A stretch of DNA of 64,000 nt from Taibaiella koreensis (GTDB lineage: Bacteria > Bacteroidota > Bacteroidia > Chitinophagales > Chitinophagaceae): assembly GCF_003545715.1 (NCBI RefSeq), contig NZ_QVNU01000001.1, positions 868,001 to 932,000 of the forward strand, given 5' to 3'. The position numbers and the translations under genes are program-made. The notes beneath the pieces were generated by a model that had not been told where the DNA came from, ran no database searches, and worked only from the letters and a program-made list of their open reading frames with translations. Positions 42,745 to 51,500 of this stretch are shown here, one piece after another. Position 1 is the stretch's first letter, and every line of letters starts with the position of its first letter.

Positions 42745-43323
42745 ATGATTTTACCTATTGTGGCCTACGGACATCCCGTGCTGCGCAAGGAATGTGAAGA
42801 TATTACGCCCGGATACCCGGGTTTGTCCCAATTGATCGCGGATATGTGGGAAACCATGTACCATACCAATGGCGTAGGGTTGGCTGCTCCCCAGGTCAAT
42901 CGCCCGGCGCGCATTTTTGTAGTAGATACAGAGCAGATCGTGGAAGGCTTCGACGATGAAGACCGTAAGCGCTACCCCGATGAAAAACCGGTAAAGCGTA
43001 TATTCATCAATGCGCATATTGTGGAAACCACGGGTGAGCCCTGGGCTTATAACGAAGGTTGCCTTAGCATCCCTAAGATCAGGGAAGATATTAAGCGTCC
43101 CGAGCATGTGCGGCTGCGGTATGTGGATGAGCAATTTGTTGCGCATGAGGAAGATTTTCATGGTATTACCGCCCGTGTGATTCTGCACGAGTACGATCAC
43201 ATCGAAGGCAAGCTTTTTATCGATTACCTGCCGCAATTAAAGAAGCGCCTGCTGAAGAAGCGCCTGGAAGATATTTCCAAAGGAAGGATTAAGGTAGACT
43301 ACCGGATGATGTTACCCAAATAA
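42745..43323 (+). CDS. def: Peptide deformylase
   Basis: This 192-residue metalloenzyme removes the formyl group from new N-termini. Its three signature boxes are GVGLAAPQV (43-51), EGCLSIP (104-110, metal-binding Cys) and HEYDHIEG (148-155, metal-binding His and catalytic Glu). The C-terminal extension with LPQLKKRLLKKRL is typical of the Bacteroidota and Gram-negative form. It begins a short plus-strand group, followed 3 bp later by a four-helix membrane protein gene. Confidence 0.95.
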   Translation: MILPIVAYGHPVLRKECEDITPGYPGLSQLIADMWETMYHTNGVGLAAPQVNRPARIFVVDTEQIVEGFDDEDRKRYPDEKPVKRIFINAHIVETTGEPWAYNEGCLSIPKIREDIKRPEHVRLRYVDEQFVAHEEDFHGITARVILHEYDHIEGKLFIDYLPQLKKRLLKKRLEDISKGRIKVDYRMMLPK

Positions 43324-43326
43324 ACG

Positions 43327-43731
43327 ATGGAAAAGCAAGAAACAATTATTCCCGGATCTCCTGAAAAAGGCAACCTGTTGTCGCGCTATTTCAAGACATT
43401 ACCGGTATTCTTCCCGCTCATCGGCCTGTTCCTGCTGGGGATAGCGCTGTATGAGGCGATCAGCTACCTGGGCGATGATTCTGTATCGCGCCTGTTTTGG
43501 CTGCGTCCGTTGGTCCTTCTGCTGTATTTTCTTTTCTGGGCGGGTGCCTGCCTGGCCCGGAAGGTGCCGGCCATAAGCTTTCTGGTGCTCACTATCGTTA
43601 ACGTATCTTTTTACCTCTTCGGCCCCCATATGCTGCTGTGGCGTGCTTTGGGCGATCTGTTGTTTATTCCTCTGCCGGTAAATCTCCTATTTGCTTTCCT
43701 GCTGCTGTTCTTTTTCAGGAAAATGAAATGA
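43327..43731 (+). CDS. Small four-helix membrane protein
   Basis: This 134-residue protein has four predicted helices (about 25-46, 57-74, 83-104 and 112-128), for example YFLFWAGACLA and LLFAFLLLFFF, between short charged ends. No conserved motif or family is recognised. It starts 3 bp after the def stop, so it shares a transcript with def. Nothing in the sequence points to a function. Confidence 0.6.
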   Translation: MEKQETIIPGSPEKGNLLSRYFKTLPVFFPLIGLFLLGIALYEAISYLGDDSVSRLFWLRPLVLLLYFLFWAGACLARKVPAISFLVLTIVNVSFYLFGPHMLLWRALGDLLFIPLPVNLLFAFLLLFFFRKMK

Positions 43732-43748
43732 TCCGGGGAAAAGTTTTG

Positions 43749-43800
43749 TCCGGTTCCTGTCCCCGATACGAATAACCGGGACAGGAACCGGATTTTTTTT
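43749..43800 (+). terminator. Rho-independent terminator
   Basis: TCCGGTTCCTGTCCC and its complement GGGACAGGAACCGGA enclose a loop of about 14 nt and are followed by eight T. It ends the def operon. Confidence 0.85.
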
Positions 43801-43848
43801 GTTGATTTGTAGTATAACGACCGCCGGCTAACCGGCTAATTTGCCATC

Positions 43849-44616
43849 ATGAACTACGCACAGTCTTTTGAGCGACTACAGGCCATACTGGCCGAGCTGA
43901 GGGAAAAATGTCCCTGGGACAAAAAGCAGACCATTCACTCTCTACGCATACAAACTATAGAGGAATTGTATGAGCTGGCCGATGCCATAACTGACGAGAA
44001 CTGGAAGGGGATCAAGGAAGAGCTGGGCGACCTGCTGCTTCATATCGTGTTCTACAGCAGGATAGGGCAGGAGCAGGGCCACTTCAATATTGGCGATGTG
44101 ATCGAGTCGGTAAGCAATAAGCTCGTGGCCAGGCATCCGCATATTTACGACCAGGTAAAAGTTGAGGACGACGCCCAGGTAAAGCAGAACTGGGAGCAGC
44201 TAAAGCTGAAAGAAGGCCGTAAATCGGTGCTGAGCGGGGTGCCTTCGGCTCTGCCGGCCATGGTAAAGGCGTTGCGGCTGCAGGATAAGGCCAAGCAGGT
44301 GGGTTTTGAATGGGACAACAGGGAGCAGGTGTTTGAAAAAATAGAGGAGGAGCTGCAGGAACTGAAGGAAGCGATCGCCATAAAGACCCAGGAAGACATT
44401 GAAGAAGAATTTGGCGACCTGATGTTCTCGATGGTCAACTACGCACGCTTTATAGATGTCGATCCGGAGAATGCCCTGGAGCGTACCAATAAGAAATTTA
44501 AATACCGGTTTGAGCAGATGGAACTGCTGGCCGAAGCAAACGGCCGTGCACTGCACCAAATGACGCTTACGGAAATGGATGCGCTATGGAACGAAGTGAA
44601 GCGCAAGCCCGTATGA
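43849..44616 (+). CDS. mazG: Nucleoside triphosphate pyrophosphohydrolase MazG
   Basis: This 255-residue protein has two MazG-type helical domains with all-alpha EExxE metal sites. The first starts FERLQAILAELREKCPWDKK and has EELGDLLLHIVFYSRI. The second has EEFGDLMFSMVNYARF. Such tandem MazG proteins hydrolyse non-canonical or stress-linked nucleoside triphosphates. Length and order are normal for the family. The gene lies between a terminator and the large histidine kinase gene, which begins 30 bp after its stop. Confidence 0.9.
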   Translation: MNYAQSFERLQAILAELREKCPWDKKQTIHSLRIQTIEELYELADAITDENWKGIKEELGDLLLHIVFYSRIGQEQGHFNIGDVIESVSNKLVARHPHIYDQVKVEDDAQVKQNWEQLKLKEGRKSVLSGVPSALPAMVKALRLQDKAKQVGFEWDNREQVFEKIEEELQELKEAIAIKTQEDIEEEFGDLMFSMVNYARFIDVDPENALERTNKKFKYRFEQMELLAEANGRALHQMTLTEMDALWNEVKRKPV

Positions 44617-44646
44617 CCTGGTACCTAACTGTCAAAAAATGAACTA

Positions 44647-47600
44647 TTGAATAAGTGGCTGAAAAGGGTGCCACACCTGGGCTGGCTTACCGTATTTGCG
44701 ATCTCGCTGGTCGCCTGCCTGATCCTGTACCGTTGGGAAAAGATACAATACGGCCCGGGACATTTTGTTCGCTATGTCCAGCGGGACTTCGGTACCCGGG
44801 AGCATGCTGCGCTAAGAGATTGCCGCAGCGGCGCCTTCGGCCGTTTTTTGAAAACACGGGGCAAGAGCACGCTCAGTTCGAGTTACTTCCTGTTCCTGGC
44901 CACATCGGGAGAAACGATCCTGTGGAATACCTCGCAGGTAGACCTCCCGGTAACGGTGCGCCGCGATCCGCAGGCCTACCTGGGCGGTAAGCTGCAACGG
45001 CTTACCGCGGGATACTTCTATATCCGTACCTGGCCGCTCACTCATGTTGTGCCGGGGAACGATAGCGATAAGGTCTTTGCCTATACCCTCATCCCGGTCG
45101 TTTACAATTATCCGCTGGAAAACCAATACTTTCAATCCCGGTTTGTAGCCGATCCCCATATTCCCGTATCCACAGGCGTGTCGGATACAGCCGCTCCCGG
45201 CGGCTATCCGGTATGGCGCGACAACGGCAGTGCCGCTTTCTATCTCAGCTTTCGGGAAACGGCAGATGAGATTTATGTAGCAGGGCCTGCCGTATGGTTG
45301 TTCACTATCATCGCCTTGCTCAGCTTCGCCTTTTGGCTACACCAGGTATGCCTCGATATCGGTGCGCGGGCAGGAAAACCCTTCCGGGGCTGGTTGGTGC
45401 TGCTGCTGGTACTGGCTGGCTGCTACTTTGGTAACAGCTGGATCGTTTATCCATCAGGCTACCTCAACTCGGAGCTTTGTTCGCCCGAGCTTTTCTCCTC
45501 AGGGGAACATGTCAAGTCGCTCGGTGACTTCATCATTTCTACAGCGATCATTTTCTGGCTGCTGGTCTATTTTATCGCCTATGTGCCGGTAGCGACCACA
45601 CCGCTGCTCAGGCAACGCATGGCCGACAGGCTGTTGCGTTTTCTGTTATCGGCAGGTCTTATCCTGTTCCTGTACGAAGATATTGCGCCGGATATGCGTA
45701 AGCTGGTGATCGATAGTAAAATTTCGTTCCAGGTAGGCGATTTTTCCAGCCTCACTCCTTATACATTTATCGGGATTTTTACCCTTTCAGCCATTACGGT
45801 TAATTTTCTAATCATCCTGGGTATTATCAATGCCTTACTCACCGGAGCCGTAAGCAGGCGCTGGCTTAAGTATGGCTTTGTGCTGGCAACAAGCCTGCTC
45901 ATCGTTTACCGGCTCTCCGGTACAGAGCTCAATGTATTCAACATGGCCATTATGTTCATGTCTTTTGCAGGCCTGCTGCTGATCGATTCATTTGGAATGC
46001 CCATGCAACGCCGGGGCCGCTTATACGATCTGTCTATAGCGCCTACCTTCTACCTGTGGTTCGCCATACTCTGCTCCTGGATCACTCTTGAGATCTTTTA
46101 TTTTAACTATATCAAGGAGAAGGAGCTGAGAATGGTCTTTGCCCAAAAGCAACAGCAGGTCGACAATCAGTATGTGCAGTACACGTTTATGGATCTGGCT
46201 GCCGGCTTTCAGAAGGATACCGTGATCCAATCCTTTTTCCGAAATCCCGCGCAACGTAACATTGAGCTTGCCGAAAAATATATCTTCTACAACTACCTCG
46301 CTGAATATTCGCGTAAATATATCGTTGCTATTTATTTCTACGACCGGCGGCGAAAGCCAATGGGGAATAAGGATTCCACGGATGCGCAGCTGATGCGCTT
46401 CTCCGACACCATGTCGGGTCAACGGTTTCCCAGCGGCTCCCGGAATCCGGGAAAGATAGCGGACAATAGCCATATGTTCTGGCTGCTTTGCCCTATACCG
46501 GCATTAGACGATGCCGGGGATACCCTGGGGTATGTAGGCTTCGATGTTTCTGTTGATAAAACACCTAAGATGATCGGCCGGCGATCGTTCCTGGGTAAAA
46601 AATACAATCCCACCGATCAGCTCTACTTTGATAAATATGCTTACGGTATCTACAGGAACAACACGCTCTGGACACAGTATGGCAGCCACGTTTTCCCTTA
46701 TGTCAATGCCAACCCGCCGGACACTATAGAGAACCGTTTTTTTGAATCCTGGAACAGCTCCCGGCTGGTATACCGCTCCTCGGGGGAAGAGCTGATCGAA
46801 GTGATCTACGACCGTAACCTGCTGATCAATATCATTTCGCTGTTCAGCTATGTGCTGGCAGTGCTGCTGGTGCTCACCGGTCTTACCTTCATCGTCCGCC
46901 AGCTATTCTTTTATCCTGCACGCACGCGGTTCTTTCTCAAAAATTTCAATTTCACCATACGCACCAAGATCAACCTTACCATCCTGGTAACCGTGTTTGC
47001 TTCCCTGCTGGTGGTGGGCATCATTACTTTGTCGTTCCTTAACAGCAAATACAAAGAGAATCAGCGAAAAAGCCTGCAAAACCTGCTGCTCTACTATGCC
47101 CAGAACATCAATCAGTTTGTAGAGGAGCACCACCTGGATCTCAATGCTACGCCAAGCGCGTTAATGGATCACTACTCTGATCTGAGCTACCGGCTTAATG
47201 CGCTGGCCGAAGACCAGGGCGCCGATATCAATTTATACAATGGCTCGGGCAAGCTGATCGCTACTTCTCAGCCCGAGCTCGTGAAGAACGGTTTGCTTTC
47301 CCGGCATATCCAGCCCGAAGTATTCAGGGCGCTACGTAATGGCGATCAGACAGAAATGCTGATCAGTGAGCACATCGGCGACCTGAAATACCAAAGCATC
47401 TATACACCGCTCAGAAGCCGCAACGACAGGATATTGGCCTATGTAAACCTGCCTTATTATGCTTCGCAGCGGGAGCTGAACGATGAAATATCCAATGTGC
47501 TGGTTTCGCTGATCAATGTATACGCCCTGATCTTTTTCCTGTCCGGTATCTTTGCGATCGTTATTTCCAATAGTATTATCCGCTCCTTCCGGCTGCTCAT

Positions 47601-48441
47601 CGATCAGTTCCGGAACATACGGCTGCGGCACAACGAGTATATTGAATGGCCTTATAAAGATGAGATCGGCGTATTGGTAAAGGAATACAATGCGATGATG
47701 CAGAAAGTGGAAATGATGGCCTCAAGGCTGGCCCGCACCGAACGCGAGGCCGCCTGGCGGGAAATTGCGCGGCAGGTGGCCCATGAGATCAAAAACCCGC
47801 TGACACCGATGAAGCTCAATATCCAGTACCTGCAGCAGGCCATAAAAAACGACCGTCCCGATATCAATAGCCTGGCCTTGCGTGTGTCTGATACCCTGAT
47901 CGAGCAGATCGAGAACCTTAACCTGATCGCTTCGGAATTTTCCAACTTTGCCAAAATGCCGGAAGCTGATCCGGAGGTGCTCCAGGTAGAGCAGGCGCTG
48001 CATTCGCTGGTGCAGCTGTTTCAAAAAGACAGCAAGATCGCCGTAGTGCTGGAGCCCGGCAATAAGAGCCTTTGCGTGCATATGGACAAAAGCTATTTCA
48101 TACGGGTGTTTACCAACCTGATCCAGAATGCTATCCAGGCCATAGAAGAGCATAAGCAGGGCGTTGTGAGGATCCGCTATGAACAAAAGGAACATGATGT
48201 TGTTATAGCAGTCGAGGATAACGGAAGTGGTTTCCCGGAAGAGCTCCAGGAAAAGCTATTCGTGCCTTATTTTACAACCAAGTCATCGGGGACCGGATTA
48301 GGTTTGTCCATGACCCGCAACATGGTGGAGCATTCCAACGGTCGCATCTGGTTTGAGACAGTGCTGCATGAAGGCTCTGTTTTCTTTGTACAGCTACCAC
48401 TGGCAGAAGGTGTGCATGGCGGGGGCACAAAAAATCATTGA
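44647..48441 (+). CDS. Giant multi-helix sensor histidine kinase
   Basis: This 1264-residue kinase starts at a TTG at 44647. The preceding ATG at 44639 is not in this frame and meets a stop after three codons. The N-terminus has a membrane helix (about 12-30) and a first extracytoplasmic domain. A block of several membrane helices follows (about 210-470), then a second periplasmic region and two more helices (about 730 and 775). A third sensor region and a further helix (about 970) end in a HAMP-like segment. The H-box is RQVAHEIKNPLTPMKLN (H1046), with NLIQNAIQAI and GLGLSMTRNMV in the ATPase. No response regulator adjoins. Confidence 0.85.
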   Translation: MNKWLKRVPHLGWLTVFAISLVACLILYRWEKIQYGPGHFVRYVQRDFGTREHAALRDCRSGAFGRFLKTRGKSTLSSSYFLFLATSGETILWNTSQVDLPVTVRRDPQAYLGGKLQRLTAGYFYIRTWPLTHVVPGNDSDKVFAYTLIPVVYNYPLENQYFQSRFVADPHIPVSTGVSDTAAPGGYPVWRDNGSAAFYLSFRETADEIYVAGPAVWLFTIIALLSFAFWLHQVCLDIGARAGKPFRGWLVLLLVLAGCYFGNSWIVYPSGYLNSELCSPELFSSGEHVKSLGDFIISTAIIFWLLVYFIAYVPVATTPLLRQRMADRLLRFLLSAGLILFLYEDIAPDMRKLVIDSKISFQVGDFSSLTPYTFIGIFTLSAITVNFLIILGIINALLTGAVSRRWLKYGFVLATSLLIVYRLSGTELNVFNMAIMFMSFAGLLLIDSFGMPMQRRGRLYDLSIAPTFYLWFAILCSWITLEIFYFNYIKEKELRMVFAQKQQQVDNQYVQYTFMDLAAGFQKDTVIQSFFRNPAQRNIELAEKYIFYNYLAEYSRKYIVAIYFYDRRRKPMGNKDSTDAQLMRFSDTMSGQRFPSGSRNPGKIADNSHMFWLLCPIPALDDAGDTLGYVGFDVSVDKTPKMIGRRSFLGKKYNPTDQLYFDKYAYGIYRNNTLWTQYGSHVFPYVNANPPDTIENRFFESWNSSRLVYRSSGEELIEVIYDRNLLINIISLFSYVLAVLLVLTGLTFIVRQLFFYPARTRFFLKNFNFTIRTKINLTILVTVFASLLVVGIITLSFLNSKYKENQRKSLQNLLLYYAQNINQFVEEHHLDLNATPSALMDHYSDLSYRLNALAEDQGADINLYNGSGKLIATSQPELVKNGLLSRHIQPEVFRALRNGDQTEMLISEHIGDLKYQSIYTPLRSRNDRILAYVNLPYYASQRELNDEISNVLVSLINVYALIFFLSGIFAIVISNSIIRSFRLLIDQFRNIRLRHNEYIEWPYKDEIGVLVKEYNAMMQKVEMMASRLARTEREAAWREIARQVAHEIKNPLTPMKLNIQYLQQAIKNDRPDINSLALRVSDTLIEQIENLNLIASEFSNFAKMPEADPEVLQVEQALHSLVQLFQKDSKIAVVLEPGNKSLCVHMDKSYFIRVFTNLIQNAIQAIEEHKQGVVRIRYEQKEHDVVIAVEDNGSGFPEELQEKLFVPYFTTKSSGTGLGLSMTRNMVEHSNGRIWFETVLHEGSVFFVQLPLAEGVHGGGTKNH

Positions 48442-48466
48442 GGCATTACAGAACCTTGTGTGAGAG

Positions 48467-48502
48467 GCCGGAATTTTCCGGCTTTTGTTTTATTTTTATT
48501 TG
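48467..48502 (+). terminator. Rho-independent terminator after the giant histidine kinase gene
   Basis: A GCCGGAA stem with its complement encloses a very short loop and is followed by a T-rich run (TTTTGTTTTATTTTTATT). It separates the kinase from tamB. Confidence 0.75.
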
Positions 48503-48554
48503 CTAATGCCTTATAAATTACAGAATTTCATCGCGACTTTTACAAGCAAGGGGA

Positions 48555-51500
48555 ATGCGGAGGTTTTTCAGAATAATATTGTACATCATAGGCAGCATTC
48601 TGCTCCTGGTCATACTGATCATCGTGTTTTTGCAAACGCCATGGGGGAAGAATTTTGTGCGGCAACAGGCGGTTAAATACCTGCGCAATAAGCTGAAGAC
48701 AGAATTGGTGATCACAAAGCTGGATTATTCTATTCCCGATAAATTCCTGCTGGAGGGCGTTTTGCTCAAAGACCGGAGGAAGGATACCTTGCTTTCTGTG
48801 GCAAAGTTGCAGGTCAATATGGACATGCTTGCCCTGCTTAAGGGTAAAGTGGCCGTCGACGATATCCTGCTGGAAGGGGTCAATGCGCATGTATACCGGC
48901 CGTTGCCCGATACGGTATTTAACTACAATTTCATTATTGAGGCTTTTGCGGGTAACGATACGGCCAAGCAGCCGGAGGCAGCAAAGGATACCGCCGCCTC
49001 CAAGCCGCTCGATATCGATATCGCCAAGGTGGTGCTGAAAGATATCCGCTTACGCTATGACGATGCTACGGGCGGCACCTATTTTTCGATGAACCTCGGC
49101 GGTCTTACACTGCGACCGAAGAAGATCGATCTGCAGCAAATGAAGTTCGAGGTGAAGGAATTCAGCGTGACCGGGTTACAATCTTATTTTGCCACCGATA
49201 CCTCTTATCTGCCGCCACCGCCTAAGGATACGACTCCGGCAGCCGATTTTCAGCTGGCAGCCGATAAGGTGCGTCTCGACGATATTAAATTTGCCTATCT
49301 CGGTAAGCAGGACTCTATGTATTTTGGCATACAGGTAGGCATGCTGGAAACCGCGATACGGCATTTCGGTCTCCAGGAACAATTAGTGCAGATCGATAAG
49401 CTCCAGCTGGAGAATGTAGCGTCTTCTGTAGCTATGGGCAAGCCGAAGACGGCTGCTAATGTGGCTCAGGACATGAAAGAAGCAACCACAGACTCGGTAG
49501 GCGCCAATAACTGGCGGGTGCTGGCCGGTAGCCTCATGCTTAAAGAGATCGGCTTTGTGATGGACAACAATGCCGCGCCACGACAGGCGGCCGGCATGGA
49601 TTATGCCCATATGAACTTTCAGCACCTCTCTTTCAATGGCGAAGATATCCTGTATAGTCCGGACACCATTTCGGGCAATCTGAAGCACCTGGCATTGAGC
49701 GAACAAAGCGGGCTCAGCATTATAGAGCTGCGTACCCGCTTTCTCTATTGCAACCAGGGCGCGCAGCTGAACCAGCTCTACCTACAAACACCGGGTACAC
49801 TGCTGCAGGACCGGATAGGGGTGAGTTACCCTTCGCTGGCCACGCTGGAAAAGGAAATGAATAAAATGCGCCTGGATATTGCCATTAGTAACAGCAAGGT
49901 GAGCATGAAAGACGTGCTGCTGTTCCTGCAACCCGAACAGCGCAAGATGCTGGCGCCTTATGCTACGCAGCAATTCCGGCTGGCAGCACAGATCAAAGGC
50001 TTTCTCAATGCTTTGGCGATCAATGATTTTAATGCCTCGGGCCTGCAGGGGACCGTTATTGCGCTGAAAGGCCGGCTCAATGGCCTGCCCGATACTGATA
50101 AGCTTAACTACGATCTGAATATCGCTACCTTACGCAGCACCTATGCCGATATCGCTCCCTTCCTGCCCGATAGCCTGAAGAGGCAGGTACGGGTCCCGGA
50201 ATGGTTTTCCATTAAAGGATTGCTGGCCGGCACTGCCAAAGATTACCGGCCCGACCTGGAGATACACACTGCAGATGGTGATGCCACGGTAAAGGGAGCC
50301 CTGCTGATGTCGCCGGGAGAAGGCAAGGAGCAATATGACCTGGCGCTAACGACCAATAACCTTAACCTGGGCCGTATACTCAGGCAGGACTCACTTTTCG
50401 GTAAAATGACACTGAAAGCTGCTGCTAAAGGGACCGGCTTCGACGTCAATAAGATGAATACCACTTTTGATGCCGATATCGCTTCGGTATGGGCTATGCA
50501 GTACAACTATAACAGCATTCACCTGGGCGGTACGCTGGCCAATAAGGTTGCCGATATCAAAGGTAATTCGACCGATCCCAATGTAAATTTCACACTCACG
50601 GCATTGGCCGATCTCAGCAATAAATATCCGGCGTTGAAAGCTGATCTCAGCATCGGCAATTTCGATCCGCAGGCGCTGAACCTATACAGTGATACCTTGC
50701 GGATCAAAGGGGACATTCATGCCGATTTCGAAAGCCTTAATCCCGATTACCCCAGCGGTACACTGACCTATGCGTCGCCGCAGCTGCATTTGCCGGGCTA
50801 CGATCTGCGTCTTGACAGCATCATCTTCCGTTCGAAGCCCGATGCCGACAGCCTGCAGAATATTTACCTGGATGCCTCCAATGTACTGTATGCCAATCTT
50901 ACAGGACATATGCCGCTGACTCAGATCGGTAATGCAGCCTTGAGCCATATCAATAATCACTACCGCGTTACGGACTCCGTGATCAAAGTGCAGGGACAAT
51001 ACGATATGACGCTGAATGCAAATGCCGTATACCGGCCCTTGCTTAAGACCTGGCTGCCCGATCTGAAACCTTTCGACTCCATTAAGCTGGCAGTGGTGCT
51101 CAATCCCACCGCATTTAACGTGGATGCCTATGTGCCTAAAGTGATCTACGGCAAGAACCGGATCGATAGTGGTGTGGTGAAAATATACGAAGCCGGGGAT
51201 ACGCTGCGCTACGGCGCTTCGCTGAAGCGTTTTACGCAGGATCAGTTTGCGCTTTGGTATCCCTCGATATCGGGTTCCTTACGCAAAGACAGCGTTTATG
51301 CACGTGTGCGCATCGCCGACTCGGTGAGGAAAGACCAGTTTGCGCTTGGCGCGGCTATCTACCACAATCTGGGCAGCGATTCTGCTTTGACCTATATCCG
51401 CATGTTCAAGGGGATCCTGCTCGATTACGATCGCTGGGATGTAAACCCGCAAAACCGGATCGTACTGGGGCCTCAGGGCTTTTACATCCGGGACTTTGCG

